A model generated the notes under the pieces. That model had not been told where the DNA came from, made no database searches, and saw nothing but the letters and a program-made list of their open reading frames with translations. A stretch of DNA of 64,000 nt, from NCBI RefSeq assembly GCF_018531495.1, contig NZ_JAHDTI010000011.1, positions 434,001 through 498,000 of the forward strand. The letters run 5' to 3'. Source of the DNA: Nonomuraea sediminis (lineage in GTDB: Bacteria > Actinomycetota > Actinomycetes > Streptosporangiales > Streptosporangiaceae). Both the position numbers and the translations under genes were made by a program. How positions within the stretch are numbered: the stretch's first letter is position 1; the number at the start of each line of letters is the position of its first letter. Of the stretch, positions 1 to 8,356 are shown piece after piece.

Positions 1-1
1 C

Positions 2-730
2 ATGAGCGTCATCGTCACCGGAGCCGGATCGGGCATCGGCAGGGCCACCGCGCTGGCCTTCGCCGCGCAGGGCATGCCCGTCGTCATCGCCGACCTCGAC
101 GCCGAAGGCGCCGAACGGACGGCCGAGGGCTGCGCGAAGGCCGTCGCCGTGGTGGGCGACCTGAGCGAGCAGGAGGTCGTCGACCGGGTCGTGGCCAGCG
201 CGGTCGCCGAGTTCGGCGGCATCGACGTGCTGGTCAACAACGCCGGGGTGATGGACACGATGTCGCTGGCGGCCACGGTCGGCGATGCCGAGTGGGAGCG
301 GGTCATCCGCGTCAACCTGACCGCGCCGTTCATGATGAGCCGGGCGGTCCTGCCGTACCTGCTCGAGCGGGGCAAGGGGGCGATCGTGAACGTCGCGTCG
401 GAGGCCGGGTTACGCGGCGGCGCGGCGGGGACGGCCTACACGGTCTCCAAGCACGGCGTGGTCGGGCTCACCAGGTCGCTGGCCGCCGCCTACCGCGACC
501 GCGGCATCCGCACCAACGCGGTCGCGCCCGGCGGCGTGGCCACCTCGATCATGTCGGGCCTGACGCTGGATGAGGAGGGCGCCCGCACGCTGACGCCCCT
601 CCACGGCGCCGCGGGCCGCATGGCCCAGCCGGAGGAGATCGCCGCCGCCATCGTCTTCCTGGCCTCCGACGCCGCCTCCAACGTCAACGGCGTCATCCTC
701 CCCGTCGACGGCGGCTGGTCATCCGTCTAG
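2..730 (+). CDS. SDR family NAD(P)-dependent oxidoreductase
   Basis: Short-chain dehydrogenase/reductase of 242 residues, a soluble Rossmann-fold enzyme that oxidises or reduces an alcohol/ketone with NAD(P). The nucleotide-binding TGAGSGIG lies at residues 6-13, the NNAG motif near 79-82, and the catalytic Ser, Tyr and Lys in the VASEAG and YTVSK stretches near 130-150. The C-terminus has the usual VDGGW. The substrate cannot be named. The ATG sits at the second base of the window, and SDRs normally have several residues before TGAGSGIG, so the true start may lie outside. Its stop codon overlaps by 4 bases the stop of the converging permease gene. Confidence 0.85.
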   Translation: MSVIVTGAGSGIGRATALAFAAQGMPVVIADLDAEGAERTAEGCAKAVAVVGDLSEQEVVDRVVASAVAEFGGIDVLVNNAGVMDTMSLAATVGDAEWERVIRVNLTAPFMMSRAVLPYLLERGKGAIVNVASEAGLRGGAAGTAYTVSKHGVVGLTRSLAAAYRDRGIRTNAVAPGGVATSIMSGLTLDEEGARTLTPLHGAAGRMAQPEEIAAAIVFLASDAASNVNGVILPVDGGWSSV

Positions 731-1545
731 GACTTGTCGCTGCCCTCGCGGGCTCCGCGGATGAAGTGGCGTTGGAAGACGACGAAGATGATCGCCACCG
801 GGAGGGTGGCCAGGAGGGCGGCGGCGAGTTTGAGCGGGTACTGGGTGCCGGCGCCGAGGGAGCCGCTGACCAGGTCGGCCAGGCCGCGGGGGAGGGTGAA
901 CAGGTTCGGGTCCTGCACCGCCACCAGGGTGTGGGGGAACTCGTTCCAGGTGCCCTGGAAGGACAGGATGGTCAGGGTGATGAGGGCGGGCTTGGACATC
1001 GGGAGCACCACCGACCAGAAGACGCGGAAGGTGCCGGCGCCGTCGATGCGGGCGGCCTCCTCCACGCCCGGCGGGATCGACTCGAAGAACTGCTTCATGA
1101 TGAACACCCCGGCCGCGTCCGCGATCACCGGCACGATCAGCGCCGCGTAGCTGTCGTACATCCCAAACTGATTCAAGACCAGAAATTTCGGGATAAAGAG
1201 GACTACTCCGGGGACCGCCATGATGGCGATGACCGCCGCGAACAGCGCCGACCGGCCACGGAAGCGGATCCGCGCCAGCGCGTACCCGGCCAGCGAGTCC
1301 AGGAAGACCCGCGCGACCGTCAGCACGAGCGTGACCAGCAGCGAGTTGCCCAGCCACAAGGGCATGTCCGTGCCGGTGAAGACCCGCTCGAAGGCCGACA
1401 GCGTAGCCGGGTGCGGGACGGGGGACAGCGGGCTCGCGGCGGCGTCTGGCTCGGTCTTGAAGGAGTTCGCGATCTGGATCACGAACGGGTAGACGAACAC
1501 CAGAGCCGCGCACGAGAGCAGGAAGTACCGGATGAAGCGGGTCAT
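727..1545 (-). CDS. carbohydrate ABC transporter permease, MalG type
   Basis: Inner-membrane permease of 272 residues, second of the two transmembrane subunits of a sugar importer. The first segment (FLLSCAALVFVYPFV) starts at about residue 7. The family's cytoplasmic EAA loop is visible as EAARIDGAGTFRVFW, which docks the ATPase. The ATG overlaps the stop of the upstream MalF-type gene by 4 bases, so the two subunits are probably translationally coupled. It is the last gene of the lacI-SBP-permease-permease operon. No ATPase gene is present here; such actinobacterial CUT1 importers commonly share an MsiK-type ATPase encoded elsewhere, which is an inference in this case. Confidence 0.92.
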   Translation of the reverse strand: MTRFIRYFLLSCAALVFVYPFVIQIANSFKTEPDAAASPLSPVPHPATLSAFERVFTGTDMPLWLGNSLLVTLVLTVARVFLDSLAGYALARIRFRGRSALFAAVIAIMAVPGVVLFIPKFLVLNQFGMYDSYAALIVPVIADAAGVFIMKQFFESIPPGVEEAARIDGAGTFRVFWSVVLPMSKPALITLTILSFQGTWNEFPHTLVAVQDPNLFTLPRGLADLVSGSLGAGTQYPLKLAAALLATLPVAIIFVVFQRHFIRGAREGSDKS

Positions 1546-2540
1546 GCGCGCCTCTCCCTGAGGGCCCAGCGCTGGAACAGCGTCAGCAGCACGATGATCA
1601 GGAACAGCACGAACGAGATCGCCGTGCCTGCCCCGTAGTCGAAGTCGCGGAAGGCCGTCCGGTACGACAGGTACGCGGGCGTGAGCGTGGTCTTGGCGGG
1701 GTTGCCCTGGCTCATCACGTAGATCTGGTCGAAGACCTGCCACGTCCCGATCAGCCCCAGCGTCAGCACCAGGAACATGGTCGGCCGCAGCAGCGGCAGC
1801 GTCACGTATCGGAAACGCTGCCACCGCCCGGCCCCGTCGAGCAGCGCCGCCTCCTCCAGCGACACGGGCACGTCCTGCAGGGCCGCCAGGAACATCAGCA
1901 TGAACGTCCCCGACGTCGTCCACACCACCAGCGCGATGATCGCGCACATGGCCACGCTCGGCCCCGACAGCCACTCCCACCAGGTCAGCCCGAACGGCCC
2001 CTCGCTCTGCAAGGCAACCGGAGCCCGGTCGTCGAACAGCAGGTGGATGATTCCGCGCGGGTCGGAGAACCACTGCGGCCCCCGGATTCCTAAGTATCCG
2101 AGCAACTGCGTGACCGCTCCGGAGTTGCTGAAGATGAACAGGAACACCACCGAGATCGCCACCGAGCTGGTGACGGACGGGAAGTAGAAGGCGGTGCGGA
2201 AGAACGTCCTGGCCTTCAGCCTGCGGCTGTTGACCAGCAGCGCCAGCCCGAGCGCCAGCGCCGTCTGCAGCGGCACCACCAGCGCCACGTAGTAGGCGTT
2301 GTTCCTGATGCTGATCATGAAGTTCTCGCGGGCCAGGTTGTCCTCGGTGAACAGCCGCGCGTAGTTGTCCAGGCCGACGAACGGCACGCCGCCCTTGAAC
2401 GGGCTGCCCTGGCCGTTCCACGAGGTCAGGCTGACCCACAGCGCCATCAGGATCGGCAGCAGCATGAACAGCCCGAGGATCAGCACGACCGGCGAGACGA
2501 ACAGCCAGCCCGCCAGGTTCTCCCTGGCACCGCGGCGCAT
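1542..2540 (-). CDS. carbohydrate ABC transporter permease, MalF type
   Basis: Inner-membrane permease of 332 residues with six predicted helices. The first, GWLFVSPVVLILGLFMLL, begins near residue 11. The EAA motif appears as EEAALLDGAGRWQRF near residue 215. The ATG at 2540 was chosen because it overlaps the stop of the solute-binding protein by one base (TGATG) and follows directly on the lipoprotein gene. It forms a heterodimer with the next permease to move the sugar delivered by the binding protein. The periplasm-facing loop is of ordinary length for CUT1 systems. The substrate is unknown; a malto- or glucooligosaccharide is likely given the debranching-type enzyme across the promoter. 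Confidence 0.92.
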   Translation of the reverse strand: MRRGARENLAGWLFVSPVVLILGLFMLLPILMALWVSLTSWNGQGSPFKGGVPFVGLDNYARLFTEDNLARENFMISIRNNAYYVALVVPLQTALALGLALLVNSRRLKARTFFRTAFYFPSVTSSVAISVVFLFIFSNSGAVTQLLGYLGIRGPQWFSDPRGIIHLLFDDRAPVALQSEGPFGLTWWEWLSGPSVAMCAIIALVVWTTSGTFMLMFLAALQDVPVSLEEAALLDGAGRWQRFRYVTLPLLRPTMFLVLTLGLIGTWQVFDQIYVMSQGNPAKTTLTPAYLSYRTAFRDFDYGAGTAISFVLFLIIVLLTLFQRWALRERRA

Positions 2541-3760
2541 CAGTCGCCCAGCGCGGCGGCCGTGTTCTTCCGCAGCCTGGCCAGGAGCGCCTTCGGGTCC
2601 TGCGCGGTGAGCTGCTGCAACCCGGCGTCGAAGTCGGCCAGGACGCTGTCCATCTTGGGGGCGTTCACCGGGCCCTGCGCGTAGTCGGCGCCGTTGACGA
2701 AGGCCGCGTCGCCGGGGAACTCCTTGACGTAGGCGTCCTTGGCCGACTGGCGCGAGGGCATCACGCCGAACGCCCTGGCGAAGGCCAGCTGCTGGTCGGC
2801 CTTGGTCATCGCCTCGACGAAGCTGATCGCGGCGGCCTTGTTGGCGCTCTTGGCCGCGATGCCCCAGCAGTTGGTGAACGACAGCGTGCCCTTCTTGGCG
2901 CCGGCGGGCAGCTCGTGCACCGAGTACTTGATGCCGGGGAAGTCGCTCTTGAGCGCGCCCTTGATCCAGTTGCCCTCGATCGTCATCGCGGCGTTGCCCT
3001 TGCCGAACGCCTCGCCGGGCCAGGCCGCGTCCAGCTGCTTGGGGTACTGGGCGAGCTTGTCCTTCAGCAGCGACCTGACGTACTCCAGGGCCTGCAGGTT
3101 CTGCGGGCTGTCGCCGGTGGCCTGCTTGCCGTCGGGGCTGATGATCCAGCCGCCCGCCTGCACCATGAACGCGCCGATCCGGTCGCGCGTGTCGCCGATC
3201 GCCAGCGGCGTGACGCCCTTGAACTTCTTGGCCACCGCCGTCAGCTGGTCCCAGGTGGTGGGCACGTCGGCGTCGCTCAGCCCGGCCTTCTTCCACAGGT
3301 CGTCGTTGATGACCAGGGCGAGCGTGGAGAAGTCCTTGGGCGCGCAGTAGAACTTGCCGTCGAAGGTGAACGTGCTGCGCAGGCTCGGGTAGAAGTCGTC
3401 GGGCTGCGACACCTTGTCGCCGTAGGGCTCCAGCGCGCCGACGCTGGCGTAGTCGGCGAAGTGGTCGGCGCCCACGTAGAAGACGTCGGGCGGGTTGCTG
3501 CCCGCGAAGGCCTGGCCGAGCTGCTGGTTGATGTCCTGGGCGGGCGTGACGGTGGCCTGGTTGCCGCCGGCCTTGGCCCACGCGTCGGCCGCCTGCTTGA
3601 CCGCGGCGGTCTCCGCGTCGCCCGACGAGCCGATCAGCACCTTGATCGAGGCGGGTCCGCTGCTCTGCGGCGCGGCCTTCGGCTTGTCCTCGAAGCCGCT
3701 GCCGCACGCCGTGGCGGCCAGCGCCAGCACACCGAGCGCGGCCAGGGGGAGGTGTTTCAT
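2540..3760 (-). CDS. extracellular sugar-binding lipoprotein
   Basis: Substrate-binding lipoprotein of 406 residues for the adjacent importer. A lipobox (LAATAC) places the lipidated cysteine at residue 19, after a short hydrophobic signal peptide, so the protein is anchored on the outer face of the membrane. The remainder is a family-1 bacterial extracellular solute-binding fold, with typical stretches such as NPPDVFYVG, GNAAMTIEGNW and the late PSRQSA motif. The ATG at 3760 overlaps the lacI stop by 4 bases. Tryptophan-rich patches fit sugar stacking. The ligand cannot be read from the sequence. Confidence 0.9.
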   Translation of the reverse strand: MKHLPLAALGVLALAATACGSGFEDKPKAAPQSSGPASIKVLIGSSGDAETAAVKQAADAWAKAGGNQATVTPAQDINQQLGQAFAGSNPPDVFYVGADHFADYASVGALEPYGDKVSQPDDFYPSLRSTFTFDGKFYCAPKDFSTLALVINDDLWKKAGLSDADVPTTWDQLTAVAKKFKGVTPLAIGDTRDRIGAFMVQAGGWIISPDGKQATGDSPQNLQALEYVRSLLKDKLAQYPKQLDAAWPGEAFGKGNAAMTIEGNWIKGALKSDFPGIKYSVHELPAGAKKGTLSFTNCWGIAAKSANKAAAISFVEAMTKADQQLAFARAFGVMPSRQSAKDAYVKEFPGDAAFVNGADYAQGPVNAPKMDSVLADFDAGLQQLTAQDPKALLARLRKNTAAALGD

Positions 3761-4737
3761 CGGGGGTCCTTCCTGATGACGAGGGAGGGTTCGAGCAGGA
3801 CGTGGTACGGCGGGCCACCCCGGCGAGCGCCCGGTTTGTCGGGATCGAGGATCGTGGTCACGACGTCGACGCAGGCCCTGGCGACCTCCTCGAGCGGCTG
3901 CGCGAGGCTGCTCAGCCCGATGGCCCTGGCGACCGGCGTGTCGTCGAACCCGATCACGGGCACGTCCCCGGCCTGCAACGCCCCCAGCGCCACGGCGTCG
4001 CTCACGCACACCAGCGCGGTGGCGCCCGCCGCGATCAGCTCGCGCGCCGCCGCCTCACCCATGGCCGCGCTGCCGTCGGTGTCCCGCTCGAGCAGCGGAC
4101 GGTCGCCGAGGGCGCGCACCCAGCCGGAGCGCCGGTCGTCGCCGACACCGGATCCGCGGGTCCAGCCGACGAAGCCGATCCGCTCGTGCCCGGCGTCGAG
4201 CAGGTGCCGGGTGGCGGCGGCCGTCCCGGCGGCACCGTCGACGTCGACCCACGGATGGGACCCGCCGCCGGGCGTGCCCCACGGGCGGCCGAAGGTGACG
4301 AACGGCAGCCCGCGCCCGGCCAGCCACTCGGTCCGCACGTCCCCGTAGTCGGTGCTGGTCAGCACGAACGCGTCAGGCTCGTAGGTGCCGAGCAGGTCGT
4401 CGAAGGCCTCGATCTCGGAGGGCCCGTCCTGCGCGGTGTAGAGGATGACGCGGTACCCGGCCAGGCCCGCAGACTCGGTGAGCCCGTGCAGGAACCGGTC
4501 GAAGACGTTCATGCCGTCCTGCGTGTGCTCGGCCCGGACGGCCAGCAGCCGCGACCGCCCGGTCCGCAGGCGCCTGGCCGCCTGGCTGACCCGGTAACCG
4601 AGCTCCTCGACCGCCTGCAGCACGCGCTGTCTGGTCTCCTCGCGGACGATCTCGGGGGAGTTGAGCACGTTCGAGACGGTCTGCCGGGACACGTTGGCAT
4701 GCCGCGCGACGTCGGCGATCGTCACCTTCTCGGCCAT
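3757..4737 (-). CDS. LacI family transcriptional regulator
   Basis: DNA-binding repressor of 326 residues. The N-terminal helix-turn-helix covers residues 5-27 (TIADVARHANVSRQTVSNVLN) and is followed by the hinge helix and a periplasmic-binding-protein-like sensor domain. A good ribosome-binding site (AAAGGGA) precedes the ATG. The gene is the first of the sugar importer operon and overlaps the binding-protein gene by 4 bases, so it is probably autoregulated. Two matching palindromes lie just upstream between it and the divergent debranching-type gene. It presumably releases DNA when the imported sugar or a breakdown product binds. Confidence 0.92.
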   Translation of the reverse strand: MAEKVTIADVARHANVSRQTVSNVLNSPEIVREETRQRVLQAVEELGYRVSQAARRLRTGRSRLLAVRAEHTQDGMNVFDRFLHGLTESAGLAGYRVILYTAQDGPSEIEAFDDLLGTYEPDAFVLTSTDYGDVRTEWLAGRGLPFVTFGRPWGTPGGGSHPWVDVDGAAGTAAATRHLLDAGHERIGFVGWTRGSGVGDDRRSGWVRALGDRPLLERDTDGSAAMGEAAARELIAAGATALVCVSDAVALGALQAGDVPVIGFDDTPVARAIGLSSLAQPLEEVARACVDVVTTILDPDKPGARRGGPPYHVLLEPSLVIRKDPR

Positions 4738-4755
4738 TTGTCCCTTTCAAATTGG

Positions 4756-4770
4756 TTTGATCGATCCAAT
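4756..4770. promoter_or_regulatory. LacI-type operator, proximal
   Basis: TTTGATCGATCCAAT, a near-palindrome centred on ATCGAT (centre 4762/4763). It repeats, in the opposite orientation, the distal site at 4785-4800. CG-centred palindromes of this length are typical LacI-family targets. It lies 18 bases from the lacI start codon. Confidence 0.7.
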
Positions 4771-4784
4771 CGAAGTATGGCAGG

Positions 4785-4800
4785 ATTGGATCGATCAAAT
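4785..4800. promoter_or_regulatory. LacI-type operator, distal
   Basis: ATTGGATCGATCAAAT, palindromic at 14 of 16 positions, centre 4792/4793. Its centre is exactly 30 bases from the centre of the proximal site, about three helical turns, so both can be bound on one face of the helix. Its position suits joint control of the minus-strand operon and the divergent plus-strand gene. Confidence 0.7.
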
Positions 4801-4859
4801 GCGGAGTGTTACGCACTATCTCCCTTAGCGCACCGCCTGTCAAGATTCGGGGACCGCCT

Positions 4860-6887
4860 GTGCCAGATCACGCCATGCAGCCGCTGCTCCACCACCTCGC
4901 CGTCACCGTGCTCGCGCCGACCAGCGCGCTGAGCGGGGCCGACGGGCAGATCAGGGCCGAGGGGGTGCAGGGCCTCTTCCACGCGGACTCGCGGGCGCTG
5001 TCGCAGGCCAGACTGCTGGTCGACGGCCGGGAGCCGGAGGCGGTGGGCCACGCCGAGCAGGCGGCCGGCCGTACCAGGTTCGTGTCGCTGGCGCGCTGGC
5101 TGGGCGATCCTGGGCCCGACCCGACCGTGCGCGTCGACCGCACGCGGGAGGTTTCCCCCGGGCGGATGGCCGAGGTCGTCCAGATCGCCTCGAGCGCGTC
5201 GGAGCCGGTGACCGCGGTCGTGACGGTGGAGCTGAGCTGCGACTTCGCTCCCATCGAGGCGGTGAAGTCGGGTGGCGCCACCGCGCAAGCCGTACCTGTG
5301 ATCAAAAACGACACGCTGACCTGGCGCTCCGGCGACATCCTTGTGACGGCCACCGGCGAGGGCGCGGCCTGCGGCGCGTCGGGGCTCAGGTGGGAGGTGG
5401 CGGTCGCGCCGGGCGAGACCGTGACGCTGCGGTGGAGCGCGGCGGTCGAGGATCCCGGCGCGGTGGTACGGGCCCCCGCGCGGGCGCTCGAGTGGCGCGA
5501 GCCGCGCGTCACGGCCGACGACCACCGGCTGGTACGGCTGGCGGAGCGAGCCGTGGCCGACCTGCGCTCACTGCGGCTGGCCGAGCTCGGGCACCCGGAC
5601 GACACGTTCCTGGGGGCGGGGGTGCCGTGGTTCCTGACCGTGTTCGGGCGCGACAGCATCTGGGCCGCCAGGATGCTGCTGCCGCTGGGCACCGAGCTGG
5701 CCGCGGGCACGCTGCGGGTGCTGGCCAGGCGGCAGGGCGCCAGGGTGGACCCGGCCTCGGGCGAGGCTCCCGGGAAGATCATGCACGAGCTGCGGCGGCA
5801 CGAGTTCGCCGCCAACGGCATGCGGCTGCCGTCCGCCTACTACGGCACGATCGACGCCACGCCGCTGTGGATCGGCCTGCTGCACGACGCCTGGCGGTGG
5901 GGGATGCCGGAGTCCGAGGTGGAGCCGCTGCTGCCCGCGCTGGAGGCGGCGCTCGGCTGGCTGGGGGAGCACGCCGACCCCGACGGCGACGGGTTCCTGG
6001 AGTACATCGACACCAGCGGGCGGGGGCTGGCCAACCAGGGCTGGAAGGACTCGGGCGACGCGGTCCGCTTCCACGACGGGCGCCAGGCAGAGCCGCCGAT
6101 CGCGCTGGCCGAGGTCCAGGGGTACGCCTACGCGGCGGCCAGGCAGGGAGCGGCGCTGCTCGAGGCGTTCGGGCGGCCGGGCGGGGAGCGGTGGCCGGCG
6201 TACGCCGACGCCCTGGCGACCCGCTTCAGGGAGCGCTTCTGGGTGGACGGCGGATATCCGGCGCTGGCGCTCGACCGGGACAAGCGGCCCGTCGACTCCC
6301 TGACCAGCAACATCGGTCACCTGCTCGGCACCGGGCTGCTGACGCGGGAAGAGGAGGGCAGGGTGGCGGCGGCGCTGGCCTCGCCGTCGATGTCGGCGGG
6401 GTTCGGTTTGCGGACGATGTCGGCGGACGACGCCGGGTTCAGCCCGCTGTCCTACCACTGCGGGTCGGTGTGGTCGCACGACACGGCCATCGTCGTCGCC
6501 GGGCTGGCCCGCGCGGGCTTCGCGGAGCCGGCCGCCGAACTGGCCGGCGGGCTGCTGGCGGCGGCCGAGGCGTTCGACTTCCGGCTGCCCGAGCTGCACG
6601 CGGGAGACGCCAGGGACACCGTCGGGCGGGCGATCGCCTACCCGGCCGCCTGCCGTCCGCAGGCGTGGTCGGCGGCGGCCGCCGTCACGCTGCTCCACGC
6701 GGCCGTCGGGGTGTATCCGGATGTGCCCGCGGGGCGGGTGGAGGTCCGGCCGCTGGAGGGTGCGCCCCTGGGCGCGGTCAGGGTCCAGGGGCTGCGCGTG
6801 GCCGGCGCCGAGGTGACCGCCGAGGTGGACCGTTCAGGCAAGCCCACGCTCGACGGCCTCCCGCCGGGGCTGGTTACTAGCTCTTGA
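4860..6887 (+). CDS. glycogen-debranching-type glycoside hydrolase (amylo-alpha-1,6-glucosidase family)
   Basis: Protein of about 675 residues with an N-terminal beta domain (roughly 1-215; LSGADGQIRAEGVQGLFHADSR) and a C-terminal (alpha/alpha)6 domain holding the GH-like motifs GVPWFLTVFGRDS, NQGWKDSGD and GSVWSHDTA. Proteins of this architecture hydrolyse alpha-1,6 or related glucan linkages and are often encoded next to sugar ABC importers, as here. No signal peptide is seen, so it probably acts in the cytoplasm on imported oligosaccharide. GTG 4860 has a GGGGA ribosome-binding site; ATG 4875 is the alternative. It is divergent from lacI across two operators and overlaps the chitosanase stop by 11 bases. 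Confidence 0.8.
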   Translation: MPDHAMQPLLHHLAVTVLAPTSALSGADGQIRAEGVQGLFHADSRALSQARLLVDGREPEAVGHAEQAAGRTRFVSLARWLGDPGPDPTVRVDRTREVSPGRMAEVVQIASSASEPVTAVVTVELSCDFAPIEAVKSGGATAQAVPVIKNDTLTWRSGDILVTATGEGAACGASGLRWEVAVAPGETVTLRWSAAVEDPGAVVRAPARALEWREPRVTADDHRLVRLAERAVADLRSLRLAELGHPDDTFLGAGVPWFLTVFGRDSIWAARMLLPLGTELAAGTLRVLARRQGARVDPASGEAPGKIMHELRRHEFAANGMRLPSAYYGTIDATPLWIGLLHDAWRWGMPESEVEPLLPALEAALGWLGEHADPDGDGFLEYIDTSGRGLANQGWKDSGDAVRFHDGRQAEPPIALAEVQGYAYAAARQGAALLEAFGRPGGERWPAYADALATRFRERFWVDGGYPALALDRDKRPVDSLTSNIGHLLGTGLLTREEEGRVAAALASPSMSAGFGLRTMSADDAGFSPLSYHCGSVWSHDTAIVVAGLARAGFAEPAAELAGGLLAAAEAFDFRLPELHAGDARDTVGRAIAYPAACRPQAWSAAAAVTLLHAAVGVYPDVPAGRVEVRPLEGAPLGAVRVQGLRVAGAEVTAEVDRSGKPTLDGLPPGLVTSS

Positions 6888-7671
6888 TCGTGTAGGAGTC
6901 GCCGTAGACCTTCCACTTCAGCGGCGGGTCCAGGTCGAGGTTGCCGTTCTTGAGGAAGACGCGCTGCTCGGTGTCGACGCGGCTGGTGTCGGAGTGCGCC
7001 TCCTCCTGCTTCATCACCTTCTTGCGCACGTCCAGGTAGGCGTTGAGGTAGGCGACCTCGTCGCCGCCCTGCGCCGGGGTCTTGGCCTTCTTCATCGCGG
7101 CCTTCCTGATGCCGCCGAAGCTGGTGCTGTCGTCGCCAGGGCCGTGCATGACGATGGCGTCGTAGTAGATGAACTGCCCGAGCGCCCGTAGCCCGTCCTG
7201 CTTGGCCTGCTGGACCGCCGGGTTGAAGTAGACGCGGTCGCGCTCGTCGTTCTGGGCCTGCTGGAAGGCCGAGTCCTTGGCGGCGGTGGCCCAGTCCTTG
7301 GTGAAGTTCGGGTCGAGGCCCTTGTGCGAGTCGCTGCCGTTGACCTTGCGCAGCGCGGGCAGGTACTTGGCCAGCACGTTGCCCGGCTTGCGCTGGGAGT
7401 AGAGCTCGACCAGGTCCAGCATGTCGCCCGTGCCGGAGCAGAAGCCGATGATGCCCGCCGTGTAGCCGCGGCCGTCGTCGATGTCCTCGATGTACTTGTA
7501 CTGTGCTTTCCAGTCGAGCGAGGAGTTCTCCGCGCTGGACACCAGCTGCATGGCGATGTCCTTCTTGTGCGGGTCGGTGAGGTCGACCGCGGCGCGGGCC
7601 GTCCCGCCCAGCGCGAGCGCGGGGGCCAGGGCCGCGACGGTGACCAGGACGGCTCGTAACGAGTTCCGCAC
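6877..7671 (-). CDS. csn: secreted chitosanase, glycoside hydrolase family 46
   Basis: Endo-acting chitosanase of 264 residues that cleaves beta-1,4 bonds in chitosan outside the cell. A signal peptide ends at TARA (about residue 27). The mature part closely follows the well-studied Streptomyces sp. N174 enzyme: SSAENSSLDW carries the catalytic acid (Glu48 here, Glu22 in N174), and the DGRGYT stretch carries the base (Asp66 here, Asp40 in N174). NDERDRVYF and MHGPG are also family landmarks. The GTG start has a GGAGAG site. The gene is single, with its own promoter and a CsnR-type palindrome upstream, so induction by chitosan breakdown products is expected. Confidence 0.96.
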   Translation of the reverse strand: MRNSLRAVLVTVAALAPALALGGTARAAVDLTDPHKKDIAMQLVSSAENSSLDWKAQYKYIEDIDDGRGYTAGIIGFCSGTGDMLDLVELYSQRKPGNVLAKYLPALRKVNGSDSHKGLDPNFTKDWATAAKDSAFQQAQNDERDRVYFNPAVQQAKQDGLRALGQFIYYDAIVMHGPGDDSTSFGGIRKAAMKKAKTPAQGGDEVAYLNAYLDVRKKVMKQEEAHSDTSRVDTEQRVFLKNGNLDLDPPLKWKVYGDSYTIKS

Positions 7672-7686
7672 GTGCTCTCCCGAGGG

Positions 7687-7713
7687 GTTCGTTAGGAAAG
7701 ATTCCTAACGAAC
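7687..7713. promoter_or_regulatory. CsnR-type operator of the chitosanase gene
   Basis: A perfect inverted repeat with arms GTTCGTTAGGAA and TTCCTAACGAAC separated by AGA. Actinomycete chitosanase genes are known to carry a palindrome of this kind (TTAGGAAA/TTTCCTAA core) recognised by the ROK-family repressor CsnR. It sits between the -10 element and the GTG start. Confidence 0.85.
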
Positions 7714-7723
7714 CATACTCGCG

Positions 7724-7752
7724 AGAGTAAACTAATGGGGCCAATGTTGCAA
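7724..7752 (-). promoter_or_regulatory. predicted chitosanase promoter
   Basis: On the minus strand, TTGCAA (7747-7752) and TACTCT (7724-7729) are separated by exactly 17 bases, a good housekeeping-sigma match. The operator at 7687-7713 begins about 10 bases downstream of the -10 element, where a repressor would block initiation or clearance. Confidence 0.6.
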
Positions 7753-7765
7753 AAGTTGGGCCCCC

Positions 7766-8356
7766 TTACGGGCGGAGCCCGGCCAGCAGATCCTCGAAGG
7801 GCGTGAGCTCCTCCTCGGCCTGTACGGCGGGTCGCATGATCCCGGCCAGCTCGCCCGCGGCCCGGTCGATGCGCTCGGACAGCCCGTCGGTGAACTCGTC
7901 ACCGCCGCCGCCCCAGTCCTCCGACGCCGCGTACACCGCGGTCGGCACGACCACGGCCCGCAGGTAGCTGAACATCGGCCGCACGGCGTGCTCCAGCGCC
8001 AGCGAGTGCCGCGCCGTCCCGCCCGTGGCCGCGACCAGCACCGGCTTGCCCGCCAGCACGGTGTTGTCGATCACGTCGAAGAACGACTTGAACAGCCCGC
8101 TGTAGGACCCGGTGAAGATCGGCGTGACCGCGATCAGCCCGTCGGCCGCGGCGACCGCGTCGAGCGCGACCCGCAACCTGGTCCCGGGGAAACCGGTGAC
8201 GAAGGCGTTGGCGATGTCGACGGCCAGGTCGCGCAGCTCGACGACCTCGACCTCGAGCCCCTCCACCCGGCGGCCGACCGCCTCGGCCAGGCGGTCGCCG
8301 AGCAGCCGGGTCGACGACGGCTGGGTGAGCCCCGCGGTGACGACTACGATCTTCAT
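7766..8356 (-). CDS. NAD(P)H-dependent FMN reductase, CE1759 type
   Basis: Flavodoxin-like flavin reductase of 196 residues. It has the NADPH-dependent FMN reductase fold: VTAGLTQPSSTRLL at the N-terminus binds the FMN phosphate, and TPIFTGSYSGLFKSFFD at about 80-96 is the family signature. It supplies reduced FMN to a monooxygenase. The ATG overlaps by 4 bases the stop of the luciferase-like monooxygenase upstream; this exact pairing is the conserved CE1758/CE1759 duo. The oxygenase substrate is not known for this family. Confidence 0.88.
   Translation of the reverse strand: MKIVVVTAGLTQPSSTRLLGDRLAEAVGRRVEGLEVEVVELRDLAVDIANAFVTGFPGTRLRVALDAVAAADGLIAVTPIFTGSYSGLFKSFFDVIDNTVLAGKPVLVAATGGTARHSLALEHAVRPMFSYLRAVVVPTAVYAASEDWGGGGDEFTDGLSERIDRAAGELAGIMRPAVQAEEELTPFEDLLAGLRP

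Noticed and set aside
4806-4859. Longer start at 4806 for the debranching-type protein
   Set aside because: This leader lies right after the distal LacI operator, has no ribosome-binding site, and its residues do not look like the family's N-terminus. GTG 4860 with GGGGA is better.
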